Assembly (NCBI GenBank): GCA_004173475.1
Contig: SEBU01000001.1
Coordinates: 1,674,001-1,738,000 of the forward strand
DNA from: Gammaproteobacteria bacterium
GTDB lineage: Bacteria > Pseudomonadota > Gammaproteobacteria > Pseudomonadales > Cellvibrionaceae
Reading direction: 5' to 3'
DNA: 64,000 bases
Under the pieces are notes generated by a model that worked only from the letters and a program-made list of their open reading frames with translations, ran no database searches and was not told the origin of the DNA. Made by a program: the position numbers and the translations under genes. Below, one piece after another: positions 22,716-33,400 of this stretch. Each line of letters begins with the position of its first letter. The stretch's first letter is position 1.

Positions 22716-24458
22716 ATGAACGCTTGGCATCTCAAGGGTAATTTAACCTTTTCAGTGGGGCAGTTTTCCAGCGCCGGTGTAAAAGCGGATAACGAAGATG
22801 CGATTGGCATTCGCATTCCTGAAGGCGTGTTGTTAAGTACTAAGGGTGCGGCTGCAATTATTGCGGATGGTGTTAGCGCAGCGGAAGCTGGAAAAGAAGC
22901 CAGTGAAACTTGTGTGCGAAATTTTCTGGTGGATTATTTTTCGACACCCGATACTTGGACCGTTAAAAAATCTACATCACAAGTGCTGATTGCTTTGAAT
23001 CGTTGGCTCTACTCGCGCGGGCGCGAATTTCATGAAGCGAAAAAAGGTTATGTCAGTACCTTTAGCTGCGTTATTTTTAAATCTCATGCTGCACATATCT
23101 TTCATGTTGGCGATTCGCGAATTTATCGGTACCGAAGTGGCAAGCTCGAACAGTTGACACGCGATCATCGCACATTTATTAGCGACCAAGATTCTTATTT
23201 AGTTCGCGCAATGGGGTTAGACGTTTCACTCGATGTTGATTGCAGCATTCATGATCTGGAAGTCGGTGATATATTTTTGTTGACCACCGATGGCATGCAC
23301 GATTTTTTAACACCAGCCGATATTAGTAATTCACTTACGCCGATAACAGATAATTATGATGCTACTTGCGATAAGCTCGCTGAGCTGGCATTGAAAAATA
23401 ATAGTGATGACAATATTAGCTGCCAAATAATTCGCGTTAATAGTTTGCCAGAAGAAAACATTGAAGATGCAACCCAAAAGCTCACGGCGTTACCATTTCC
23501 GCCGCATTTGGATGTAGGCAAAATAATTGACGGCTATCGCATTGAAAAAGAAATACACGCGAGCAGCCGAAGCCAAGTTTATCTGGTAACCGATATTGAA
23601 AGCGGTGAACGCTTTTGTATGAAAACGCCCTCGGTAAATTTTGAATACAACACCGCTTATATTGAGCGCTTTGTTTTGGAAAGCTGGATTGGGAGCCGCA
23701 TTCATAATAATCACGTTGTAAAGATTATTAATCCCAATAAACCAAAAAAGTTTCTTTATTATCTGATGGCCTATATCGAGGGCATTACGCTCGCACAATG
23801 GATAAAAGAAAACCCGAAGCCACCGGTACAGAACGTTGTTTATATTGCCGAGCAAATTGTAAAAGGTTTACGGGCGTTTCATCGCCGTGAAACCTTGCAT
23901 CAGGATATTCGCCCCGCCAATATAATGGTTGATCGAAATGGCGAAGTGAAAATTATCGATTTCGGTGCATGTCTGGTAAAAGGTATCGCTGAAATCGCAA
24001 CGCCTATCCAACGTGAAAAGGTATTGGGTACTGCAGAATATTCCGCACCTGAACACGTATTAGGAGCAACTTGTTCAGAACAGTCGGATATTTTTTCTCT
24101 GGCAGTTGTGATATTTGAAATGCTAACCGGAACTCAACCTTTTAAGGGAAAATTGAGTCAATGTCGAACTCCGCGTGCTTACCTAAGCACAGAGTATGTT
24201 CCTGCGTATGAATTAAATCCTTTAGTGCCTTTCTGGATTGAGGCAGCGATTAAGAAGGGTTTGCGCTACGATCCTGAACGCCGTCATGCCGATGTATCGG
24301 AGTTTTTGCATGAGCTCTTGCAACCCAATCCAAAATATAAGCAGCAGTATCGCTCTATCCTATCCAACAAAAAGCCTCAGCGTGTTTGGCAAATGATATC
24401 GGGAGTATTATTTGCGGCGCTATGTGTGGTTAGTTATTTGTTATTGAAAAAAATGTAA
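22716..24458 (+). CDS. PP2C phosphatase - Ser/Thr kinase fusion, membrane anchored (copy 2)
   Basis: 580 residues from ATG 22716; an in-frame ATG at 22659 would add an unrelated hydrophobic leader. Same layout as the copy at 17222: PP2C about 10-240 (NED at 26-28, ADGVSA with Asp51, TDGMHDF, NSDDNIS), kinase about 268-540 (CMK with Lys303, HQDIRPAN at 395-402, DFG at 415, GTAEYSAPE at 438) and a C-terminal helix at about 558-577. The catalytic-loop Lys of HRDLKPEN is Arg here, and the glycine loop is IHASSRSQVYLV. The phosphatase and kinase may act on the partner transporter or on a nitrogen regulator; no direct evidence is in the sequence. Confidence 0.9.
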   Translation: MNAWHLKGNLTFSVGQFSSAGVKADNEDAIGIRIPEGVLLSTKGAAAIIADGVSAAEAGKEASETCVRNFLVDYFSTPDTWTVKKSTSQVLIALNRWLYSRGREFHEAKKGYVSTFSCVIFKSHAAHIFHVGDSRIYRYRSGKLEQLTRDHRTFISDQDSYLVRAMGLDVSLDVDCSIHDLEVGDIFLLTTDGMHDFLTPADISNSLTPITDNYDATCDKLAELALKNNSDDNISCQIIRVNSLPEENIEDATQKLTALPFPPHLDVGKIIDGYRIEKEIHASSRSQVYLVTDIESGERFCMKTPSVNFEYNTAYIERFVLESWIGSRIHNNHVVKIINPNKPKKFLYYLMAYIEGITLAQWIKENPKPPVQNVVYIAEQIVKGLRAFHRRETLHQDIRPANIMVDRNGEVKIIDFGACLVKGIAEIATPIQREKVLGTAEYSAPEHVLGATCSEQSDIFSLAVVIFEMLTGTQPFKGKLSQCRTPRAYLSTEYVPAYELNPLVPFWIEAAIKKGLRYDPERRHADVSEFLHELLQPNPKYKQQYRSILSNKKPQRVWQMISGVLFAALCVVSYLLLKKM

Positions 24459-24681
24459 TGGATTATTATTGATAATTTGATCGGTTTAATCTTGATTAGT
24501 ATTTTGGAATTGTCCGCGTTACACGCTTTGTAGCTCGTTTGTCGTCGGGATATTTGTTTCAAAAACACATAAATGCATCCTTGTAGTTGCTTCAAGTCAT
24601 CCTTGACTTGAAGGTTTCGAAACAAATATACCAGCGCCAAACTTGATTCATCGGAGCTGCGACTTAAGATGTTTACTCTGC

Positions 24682-27357
24682 TTATTCGACAATTAAGCGA
24701 ATATTGTCGAAAGAAACATCCATAAGATCTGAAGGCTCAATCACAAAAATATTAGTGATTGCAGAAGCACTCGCAGCACCGGGGCAACATGGATTTGAGT
24801 TTCCATTGTTGAGTAAATCAGCGATGCCAATGCTGAATTCTGACCAGATTCCATCAGCAGCCAGCGGCACTTCAACATCACTTACATTCGGCCAGCCACT
24901 ATCCAATTTAACAAATAATTTAGAACCAGTTGCTTTGGAGTTTACTTTAAAGTCAAACACCAATTTTCCATTGGAAGGCCAGCTGCTTATATCGGCGGCC
25001 CCGTCGATGACGTTGAAAAATACATTGCCATTCGCGCCCGTCTTAACAACATTAAAAAAGTTGCCGCGATTAGTTTCAGCAGTTTGAGACGAGGTTATTT
25101 TTCCATCCGGGTTATAACTTTGAACTTGTAAACCAGACGCAAGCGAATCTTCAAACATTGTAAATAAAGGTGGTGACGCAAAGGTTGGTACTTCTAACCG
25201 CATATTGTCGAAAGAAACATCCATTGCACCCGTTGGCTCTATAACAAATAAGTTGGTGAGAGCTGAAAGATTTGCTATGCCTGGGCAACAGAGATTTGAA
25301 TTTCCATTATCAATCAAATCAGAAATTTTAATTCGATATTCAGACCACACGCCATCTGAAGCCAAACTTACTTCAGCGTCACTCACATTCGGCCAACCGC
25401 TATCCATTTTTACGAATAGTTTTGAACCGACTGCTTTGCTATTTATTTTTACGTCAAAAACTAATTCACCATCCGCAGGCCAACTGTTTAAATTTGCAGG
25501 ACCAGCTACTACATTGAAAAACACATTGCCATTCGCGCCGGTTTTGACAACATTAAATACATCACCACGCCCGATTTCTGTAATTTCCGTTGAAGTAATG
25601 GCGTTATCCGGATTATAACTTTGAACCTGTAATCCACTCGCTACATTATCTTCATACAATTTAAATAATGGAGGTGCGGCAAATTCATCGACAACTTCCG
25701 CAGCATCACCTTCAATACGAATATTGTCAAAAGAAACATTCATCGCGCCTGACGGATCTATGACAAATATATTTGCAATTGACGCCAAACTTGCTTTACC
25801 ACTCGCTAAAGAATTTCCGTTATCAATTAAGTCGGCAAGCGTTATGCTGTATTCGGCCCATTCTCCTTCCGCTGGCAGCGGCACTTCAACATCACTCACG
25901 TTTGGCCAACCGCTATCCAGCTTAATCAATAATTTGGCTCCAGCTGCTTTACTATTAACTTTCACATCAAAAATGAGTTTGCTATCTGCTGACCAATTTC
26001 TTAAATCGGTTGGATTACCCGAAACTTTAAAATATACATTTCCATTCGCGCCGGTTTTGACAATATTTAAAATATTCCCGCGACCAGTCTCTGTAACTTC
26101 CGAATAAGAAATTACACCGTCAGGATTATAAGTGTCGAAGCTTAAACCCGTTGCTAATTCGTTATCGTACAAAGTGAATAATGGCGGGCCAGGCAATTCA
26201 ACGTCACCAATAACTGGGCGCGGCTTACCTGGATTTACAACGGCATTTTCACCAATAGTTGCGCAGCCTTTTCCAGTTTGCGGAGCAGCACTGCATTCAT
26301 AAACTCTTACATAATCGACCTGCATTTTTTGCGGAAAAACAGTTGGATCTATTCCAGTATTATTCACAGTGCCTGCCCAGGCGCCACCTACCGCAAGATT
26401 TAATAAGAGATGGTATGCGGATTTTTCATCGAAAGGCGCGCCAAGCGGAGCATCTGTTAAAACGCCATCGACCATATATTGTGAATACCAACCTGTTTGG
26501 CGTTGAGTCGCGTAATGAACGCCGTCTACATACCAACGAATTTCGCCCTGCTCCCACTCCAACGCGTAGGTGTGAAAATCATCTGCAGGACTCGCGGAGT
26601 TAGGAAGTGCGTAAGGCTCGCCCGATGAAACATTACCTGGCCAAGCTTTGCCATAATGCAAAGTTCCATACACATGTGTCTCAGGCGGTTGCAGTACACC
26701 ATCAACTGTTGTTCGCGTATTTAAATTTACCGCTTCCATAATATCGATCTCGCCGCTCGATGCCCAAATACCGTAGGGCGAATCTGTTGGCAGCATCCAA
26801 ATGGCTGGCCAGGTCCCCTGACCTTGAGGTAATTTGGCGCGAATTTCGAAACGGCCAAATGTCCACTCTTGCAAATTTTTTGTTCTTAATCGTGCTGATG
26901 TATAAGGAAGTGTTTTGGTTGATGAGCCCTCGCCTTCCGGAGTATCGGGGCCGGTGAAATCTTCTTTCACTGCAACTATATTTAAAACGCCATCGGCAAC
27001 GAATGCATTTTTTTCTTGATCGGTATAACACTGTTGTTCGTTATTGCCACCACCCCAACAATTTTTTTCATAAGACCATTTGGTGGAATCAATCGCAGTC
27101 CCGTTAAATTCATCGCTCCATACTAACGACCATGTGGCCGACGATGCGCTACTCGCCACGCTTGATTCCGACGATGTCGAAGATGACGTTAATGAGCTAG
27201 ATGAATTTGATGAAACTGACGGTATGCTTGATAAACTACTGACTACCGAACTACTGGAGCTAGTCGCCGTTGAAGAGCTGCTATTGGATTTACCATTGCC
27301 CCCACCGCAGGCCATCAAAGTAAACGCAATTGCATTTATTAAAATAAATTTTTTCAT
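24682..27357 (-). CDS. GH16 endo-beta-1,3-glucanase lipoprotein with three accessory domains
   Basis: 891 residues. Lipoprotein signal ending LMAC (Cys17), a polyserine linker (about 24-73), then a GH16 domain (about 76-355) with the catalytic EIDIME motif (Glu203 nucleophile, Glu208 acid/base) and the WPAIWMLP substrate-cleft segment typical of laminarinases. Three tandem beta-sandwich repeats of about 160 residues follow (about 387-547, 560-727, 732-891), each with a TGANGNV-F core, a VFD-KVNSKA-G-KL strand, a D-GWPNVSD-EV loop and an FDN-R end. They look like carbohydrate-binding modules and resemble the C-terminal domain of the GH3 next door. It should be anchored at the cell surface, cutting laminarin-type glucan. 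Confidence 0.88.
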   Translation of the reverse strand: MKKFILINAIAFTLMACGGGNGKSNSSSSTATSSSSSVVSSLSSIPSVSSNSSSSLTSSSTSSESSVASSASSATWSLVWSDEFNGTAIDSTKWSYEKNCWGGGNNEQQCYTDQEKNAFVADGVLNIVAVKEDFTGPDTPEGEGSSTKTLPYTSARLRTKNLQEWTFGRFEIRAKLPQGQGTWPAIWMLPTDSPYGIWASSGEIDIMEAVNLNTRTTVDGVLQPPETHVYGTLHYGKAWPGNVSSGEPYALPNSASPADDFHTYALEWEQGEIRWYVDGVHYATQRQTGWYSQYMVDGVLTDAPLGAPFDEKSAYHLLLNLAVGGAWAGTVNNTGIDPTVFPQKMQVDYVRVYECSAAPQTGKGCATIGENAVVNPGKPRPVIGDVELPGPPLFTLYDNELATGLSFDTYNPDGVISYSEVTETGRGNILNIVKTGANGNVYFKVSGNPTDLRNWSADSKLIFDVKVNSKAAGAKLLIKLDSGWPNVSDVEVPLPAEGEWAEYSITLADLIDNGNSLASGKASLASIANIFVIDPSGAMNVSFDNIRIEGDAAEVVDEFAAPPLFKLYEDNVASGLQVQSYNPDNAITSTEITEIGRGDVFNVVKTGANGNVFFNVVAGPANLNSWPADGELVFDVKINSKAVGSKLFVKMDSGWPNVSDAEVSLASDGVWSEYRIKISDLIDNGNSNLCCPGIANLSALTNLFVIEPTGAMDVSFDNMRLEVPTFASPPLFTMFEDSLASGLQVQSYNPDGKITSSQTAETNRGNFFNVVKTGANGNVFFNVIDGAADISSWPSNGKLVFDFKVNSKATGSKLFVKLDSGWPNVSDVEVPLAADGIWSEFSIGIADLLNNGNSNPCCPGAASASAITNIFVIEPSDLMDVSFDNIRLIVE

Positions 27358-27428
27358 TTATGGATCTCCGCTTTTTTATTACATTATTATTTTCGGGCAC
27401 GATATCTCGCACCCGAATTTTTAAAGCA

Positions 27429-29972
27429 TTACTGACAATTTACAACTGCTGAAGGTACTGATTCAATGCGTACGTGATGAAGTGTTAATTTAAGCTCGCC
27501 GTCTGTGCTGATTGTAAAAGGTGACAGCAGCATGTCTAATTTTACTTTTTGGAAGCAATTCAAACTGACAGAAAGCGTTTTCCACTCGCCTTGATTTGCA
27601 GATCGTAATTCATTGACAATGGATTTTTCTGAACCGCAATCTGATCCGCAATTTAAACTTAACTTCACATCAGCGGTTGGTTTTTTGTCGACTTTTACAT
27701 CAAACACAAGTGCGGGTTGTTCAGGCAATGAGGAATAATCAACACGCTCTTTTGCAACAAAGCCAAGGCTCGCTTGTGTTGCGCCGGACCATTGCGCTTG
27801 GATAGAATCTTCTTGCACCAAGCGGTCAACTGCACGGTAGTTAATTGCGCCTAAGGATAGGACACTTGCTGTGACGGCTTTGCTATTGTTGAGGTTATCA
27901 GTGAGTGTTAATTGCCAAGGCTCAATGCTGCGATTTTTGAAAATTTCAAATGACTGCAAATTGGTTTTAGAAGTTTGCGCAGCTTCAGATAAGTTTTCCA
28001 GTGAGACATTATCGGAATAACTTAGGCCGTATCCGTAGGCGAATAGAGGAGCGTAGTTTTCTTGTCCGATATTCAATGGCGTTTGGTCAGGAGATGCGGG
28101 CCATGAAAAGGATAATTTCCCGGTAAAATCAAAACGCGCTTTATTTTTTGCATCTGCAATAATTACATCCGCAACGCCTGCACCTTCGGTACCCGGTTGC
28201 CAGATTACAGCGAAAGCGTCTGATGCATTTAATTCAGGATTCACCCACAGCGGACGACCGGTAATAAACAAAGATACGGTGGGAATTCCTTGCGCTTTGA
28301 AATTTTGTAAAAGCTTTAATTCTTTATCGGAAGCGTAATCGAGTTTATTGATATCGCCTTGCATTTCCGCATAGGGGTTTTCACCAAAAATAACGATGGC
28401 AACATCTGGCTTTTGCTTGTAGCTACCATCAACACTTAAAGTAGCTTTGCTACCGTTTGATTTCGCAGCATCGACAATTCCTTTATAAATGGACGTCGCT
28501 CCTGGAAAATCGGCATTAGTATTACCCGTACCTTGCCAGGAAATACTCCAGCCACCTGCTTGCTTTCCAATATTATCCGCACCATCACCTGCCACCAAAA
28601 TTTTGCTGCCTGCTTTGATAGGTAACAGTTGTTTATTGTTTTTTAGCAGCACCAAAGATTCACGGACCGCTTGGCGTGCTATAGCGCGATGCTCGGCTGC
28701 ACCCAAGATTTCATTTTTACTCGCTAACAAATGCGTTGAAGGTGCACCTGTTTCAAAAAGCCCTGCGCGCATTTTTACGCGTAGAATTCTGCGTACTGCA
28801 TCATCCAAACGCGCTTGTGAAATCACGCCATTTTTAACTTGTGCAAGTGTATTTTCGTAAAGTAACTTCCAATCATCCGGAACCATAAAAATATCTACCC
28901 CAGCATTAAATGCCTGGGCACAATTATTTTTCGTACAGCCCGCAACAAATTCGTGACCGTTCCAATCACCCACAACCAGGCCATCGAAACCCATGCGATT
29001 TTTTAAAATATCGGTCAGCAAATATTGGTGACCGTGCATGCGATCGCCTTGCCAGCTATTAAACGAAGCCATAATGGTTTGTACACCTGCTTCAATTGCA
29101 GTGACATAACCTTGCGCATGAAATTTGACTAGTTCCTCTTCGCTTACAACTGTATCACCGCGATCAATACCGCCTTTGGTGCCACCATCGCCGAGAAAAT
29201 GTTTGGCTGTAGCTATTACATGTTTCGCTGATAAAAAATCCGAGGTGTTGGCATCGCCTTGTAATCCTTCCACCATTTTTCCAGCGTAGGATTTTACGAG
29301 CTCTGGATTTTCAGAATAGGACTCGTAGGTGCGACCCCAACGGTCATCGCGCACTACAGCAACAGTCGGCGCAAAGCTCCAACCAATTCCAGTTACCGCA
29401 ATTTCTGCAGCGGTAGCTGCGCCGATTTTTTTAATTAAGTCAGGATTACGTGCCGCGCCTAAAGCAATATTGTGCGGATATAAGGTCGCGCCTATAACAT
29501 TATTATGGCCGTGCACTGCATCCGTTCCCCACATGATGGGAATGGCGATTCCATTTTCTGCAGGTTCCATGGAGGCTTTGTAAAAACTATCTGCCAGGGC
29601 GACCCAATCTTCTGCCTTGGACAATTTGTTGTTATTCGGAAATGAACCACCGCCATTTAAAATTGAACCTATGTGATATTTTTTGATATCGGCCAGACTG
29701 ATGTTACGAATTTCCGGTTGAATGGTTTGCCCGACTTTCTGCTCCAATGTCATTTTTGCAATAAGCGCATCTATCTTCTTTTCCATCTCAGGGTCTTTCG
29801 CGACTTTGCTTACAGGTTGCGGCCACAGGGATTGATTATGGTTTTGGCTCTGTGTCGCTTTAGGCGTATCCGTCGATGTATTTTTTGCAGCCGGATGCTC
29901 ACATGATTCAAGCATAAGCGTACAAGCCACAAGGCTGGCCAAAAATTGTAGTTGTTTCAAAGAAGACGCCAT
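27429..29972 (-). CDS. GH3 beta-glucosidase / exo-glucanase, ExoP type
   Basis: 847 residues from ATG 29972; an in-frame ATG at 30053 would read through a terminator hairpin and is less likely. The N-terminus is a signal peptide with a Cys near residue 24 (LMLESC, a weak lipobox). The GH3 N-terminal barrel shows KHFLGDGGTKGGIDRGDT and the nucleophile in GLVVGDWNGHE (Asp336). The second alpha/beta domain and a C-terminal Exop_C-like beta-sandwich (about 665-847, with VFDVKVDKKPTADVKLSLNC and GEWKTLSVSL) follow. It should release glucose from beta-1,3 or mixed-link oligosaccharides in the periplasm or at the outer membrane. The GH16 gene lies 71 bases downstream on the same strand. Confidence 0.88.
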   Translation of the reverse strand: MASSLKQLQFLASLVACTLMLESCEHPAAKNTSTDTPKATQSQNHNQSLWPQPVSKVAKDPEMEKKIDALIAKMTLEQKVGQTIQPEIRNISLADIKKYHIGSILNGGGSFPNNNKLSKAEDWVALADSFYKASMEPAENGIAIPIMWGTDAVHGHNNVIGATLYPHNIALGAARNPDLIKKIGAATAAEIAVTGIGWSFAPTVAVVRDDRWGRTYESYSENPELVKSYAGKMVEGLQGDANTSDFLSAKHVIATAKHFLGDGGTKGGIDRGDTVVSEEELVKFHAQGYVTAIEAGVQTIMASFNSWQGDRMHGHQYLLTDILKNRMGFDGLVVGDWNGHEFVAGCTKNNCAQAFNAGVDIFMVPDDWKLLYENTLAQVKNGVISQARLDDAVRRILRVKMRAGLFETGAPSTHLLASKNEILGAAEHRAIARQAVRESLVLLKNNKQLLPIKAGSKILVAGDGADNIGKQAGGWSISWQGTGNTNADFPGATSIYKGIVDAAKSNGSKATLSVDGSYKQKPDVAIVIFGENPYAEMQGDINKLDYASDKELKLLQNFKAQGIPTVSLFITGRPLWVNPELNASDAFAVIWQPGTEGAGVADVIIADAKNKARFDFTGKLSFSWPASPDQTPLNIGQENYAPLFAYGYGLSYSDNVSLENLSEAAQTSKTNLQSFEIFKNRSIEPWQLTLTDNLNNSKAVTASVLSLGAINYRAVDRLVQEDSIQAQWSGATQASLGFVAKERVDYSSLPEQPALVFDVKVDKKPTADVKLSLNCGSDCGSEKSIVNELRSANQGEWKTLSVSLNCFQKVKLDMLLSPFTISTDGELKLTLHHVRIESVPSAVVNCQ

Positions 29973-30013
29973 AAGTATTTTACCAAGTTGATCGACAATT
30001 ATTAACAAAAAAA

Positions 30014-30031
30014 GCCCCCGAAAACGGGGGC
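30014..30031 (-). terminator. Terminator-like hairpin in the GH3 leader
   Basis: GCCCCCG/CGGGGGC hairpin with an AAAA loop, followed on the minus strand by seven T. It ends about 35 bases before the GH3 start codon, so it would stop transcripts coming from any promoter further upstream. Confidence 0.7.
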
Positions 30032-30398
30032 ATGCAAGTGAGCCAACACGCATTATGTAAGGACCAGAGTTTTACCCTATAGACATAACAAACTTGTTAG
30101 CACCAACAGAACTTGAAGAACCTTTTAGATTCGAAGTTTTTAAGCAGCGCTGCGATTAGATTTTTAGCGGCCTTAAGCAATCCATACGCGAAAACCTATT
30201 TTGTAGCGCCTGCAGAATTATCATGACCTAATGATGTTAAGGAATCGTCCCACTTTCAGGTTTTATATAAGGTGGGCCTAGGTTCGGCTCAAATTTCATT
30301 TAATTGAGAGTTTTAGTGATGTCGAAAATGTTGTGTCAATGATTGGCCATAAAAGGACGCGAATCTTATCCATAATTCAATATTTAGGACTTTAAGAG
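30032..30398. other. Intergenic region upstream of GH3
   Basis: About 370 bases with no gene seen. It holds the 28-bp inverted-repeat element at 30249-30276 shared with the GH81 upstream region; the rest shows no feature I can name. Confidence 0.6.
30249..30276. promoter_or_regulatory. Inverted-repeat element upstream of GH3
   Basis: CCCAC, 18 bases, GTGGG, preceded by CGT. The spacer ends TATATAAG. The same layout with CCCAT/ATGGG lies upstream of GH81 at 33773-33800. Candidate operator for the glucan genes. Confidence 0.5.
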
Positions 30399-30435
30399 AA
30401 AAACCTTAATCCTCTCGCAAGGATTAAGGTTTTTT
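30399..30435. terminator. Bidirectional terminator after GH81
   Basis: AAAACCTTAATCC / GGATTAAGGTTTTTT stem with a 7-base loop, about 32 bases after the GH81 stop codon. Confidence 0.8.
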
Positions 30436-30466
30436 GTCGAAATGAATTTCTATTTAATAAACTTAT

Positions 30467-33400
30467 CTACCAAACAACTTGTGTCCACGCCGTATCAACA
30501 GCTCCCACTGATTGTCCGATTGTGTAGAAATATTTTACGACTGCGCCAGCGGGGATTCCTGTGACGGTGTAAGTATTACTGTTATCGGCATTATGAGTCA
30601 TACGGATATTTTGTTGCGCTCCATTGTTGATGGTGTAGTGAATATCTGCCCAAGGTGCGGCGTTCGCGTAAAACTTTATGCTGGTCGCGCTCAAGATTTG
30701 GTAGCCATTTCCTGTTGCGGGTATTGAGCTACTCACAGAGCTTTTGCTTGAGCTTGCAACGCTACTTATCGAACTCGATTTATTCGAACTGGCTGCACTT
30801 GAGGTTCCACTCATAGTGAATTGCACCCAGCTGGTATCGACGGCACCCCCAGCACTTAATCCGACTGTATAAAAATAACGAACCACGGCACCCGCTGGAA
30901 TTCCGCTCACTGTGTAGGTATTCGTATTGTCCGAATTGTGCGTCATGCGAATATTCTGTTGTGCACCGCCATTGATGGTGTAGTGAATATCCGCCCAGGG
31001 CGCGTTGTTGGAATAGAAACGAACACTCGTGCTGCTCAAAACTGTGTAGCCATTTCCTGTTTCTGCAGATGATGAAGAGCTACTCGCAACACTTGATTTG
31101 CTGCTTGAAGAGCTCACCACGGAACTGGCAGCACTTGAAGCTGAACTGCTTGAACCATTACAAGTGGACGTACCTGGATTTGCATCTATCGCATCGCCGG
31201 TTTTCTTAACACGGAAACTGTAAGCGGGAACGGCGAGTTTCATACCATCCGAAAAACTTACATATTGCGTGGTACAACCGAAGTTATAGGCGAGATAAGT
31301 TTTTACGCCTGACTTATCAAAAGCCACGGCCGCTGGGCTGTTGGCTGTTAACGCTCCAGTACCAGTCGCCAGGTTTCCTAATTGCTTCAGGGTGTAAATC
31401 CATTGATAGGTATGGGCTTTGGTTTCACCTTCTTCCGGCGTGTAGTTAAAACCATAAGCCTGCATATCATTTACCGCCGCTTGGCCATTGCTCAACGACC
31501 AGATATTCCACCAAACATCGCGCCATTGGCCGTTGGCCAAACCTGAGGGTTTACCATTGCTGGATTCTGTCATCCCCAAAGTCACGTAGTTATTCAGGTA
31601 ATCCGCATGCTGGCCAATGTGTAAAACTAGAGGACTTAACGGTAGACCTTGAATACCGAGAATGTGCGCGTAGGCACCACTGAACCAGGTTCCGAATACA
31701 TGACCATTGCCCCAGATAATGGAGGTAGTCATTTTTGGATAACTGCTATCGAAGTTATCGTAATCACCGCCTAAACCACGGAAGCGGTCATAGTTGTTCC
31801 AGTATTCCCAATAGGCTGAAGTCGAGGATGCATGCAAATACATACCGCGCTCGGTGATGGCGTTATTACCGGTGATTTGACCGTATAAAACCATGGCACC
31901 GTAAGCATTGGCGGCTTCGGAAGTTGATTCATTGTTGTTGCCCAACACGAAGTTTTCATGGCCAGATGCCCAACTGAAGCCGTAAGCCGGATCAAAGTAG
32001 CGCAAGTAAGGGAACATGGCGTCATCACGACCGGCAGCGTAATCGCGGATTAACAATTCAACCATGGGACCGTATTTAGTCGATCCACACCAGCTTGCAT
32101 CTACACGGCAAATTTCGGCAGCAGCGCGTACGAAATAGCCGTAATGAAAATGGTGGTCGTTGAGCTGTTGTTGCGAGCCGAAAGATTCATCAAAGCCAAG
32201 TAACGTATTCCAGTTGCCGTCGTAGGCAAAATATTTGGTGGTATCTAAACCGCCATTGGTATTTGCGCGGAACCAATCCTGCAACTCGCCCTTTAACCAA
32301 TTTATTAATTGATCGGCTTCTGTTGTCATGCCGATCCCGCGAGCAATTGCCGCCAATTCCGCAACTTTGCCGTAGTTTTTACCCGCCCAATAGGTATCAG
32401 TTGCGTTGTTCCAGTTGGCCGAACCCTGGTTAATAAATTCGGTCACCAAGGCTTTCAATTGCGTGAGATTGTAGTCGCCAATACCCGCTGGCAAGGTTGG
32501 CAACACACCGACATAAGGAATGGTGTAACTGAAGCCGTTAGTGGCGGCGAATTTGGTAACGCCGCGCGCGCTGCGGATCTTGTAGCTAGTCACAGCTTGC
32601 GACGAGTTTTTCCAATGCAATGGCAGAAGGCCGACCATAGTCGTTACCGCTGAACCATTGAATTGATATTGGTGGCTGACGGTAACTTTGTTGGTATTTC
32701 TGTCTACTGCGTAATTGATGTTTACCTTGTCGACACGCTGGGTGGCGTATTGGGCAAAGGCATTGATCATGCTGGAATCTGGTGTGCCGGAAATCTGCGG
32801 TAACAAAGTAATAGTCACGCGTTTGCTGACATTACTCACACCGATCGCCGAACTATTTACGTTACTAAAGCTGGTGGAGTCATGGCCCGTAATCAGAAAA
32901 TTATTACGGTCGCCCGCCACCTCCGTCCAAACACCCAAGCTATTTCCACTTTGGTGAAAGACGCCTTTTTCACCGCTATCCGCCGCTTTGGTGCGTATAA
33001 CAATGCTGCCCTGCAATGCGGTGAAATACGCATAAGGCGAACCATGCACAAAAGTTGCCTCCATTACAGGTGTGCTGCCGCTGTTCCATTGCACAGTTAC
33101 TGAACCATCGCTGTAATCTTTGAGATAAGCTTCCATATTGCTGTAGGCGGTATTGCCAATGGCTAGACCATCGAAGACTTCGCTAAATGGATCTGGAATG
33201 GAATAGGTTGTTTGGGTTGCGCTTGTGCGCAATCCGCCAGGAATACCGAGAATGCGCGCACCGCGATCAGTAATACGTGCGGTCATGGGATCAGGAGTGA
33301 TGTAAGCCGCGCCCGCGCTATCACCCACTTTCATTTCACCCATAAAAGAAATCGAACCCCACCAGCGATGAGTCATGGTCGGTTTGCTAGTTGCAGGCGC

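Noticed and set aside
24591..24612. TTCAAGTCA/TGACTTGAA hairpin after the second kinase gene
   Set aside because: A perfect 9-bp stem but AT-rich with no T-run; not called a terminator.
24704..26603. Plus-strand frames opposite the GH16 gene
   Set aside because: Repeated because the GH16 accessory domains are repeated; antisense of a recognised enzyme.
27393..27414. CGGG...CCCG hairpin between GH3 and GH16
   Set aside because: Stem interrupted by two mismatches and no T-run on the transcribed strand.
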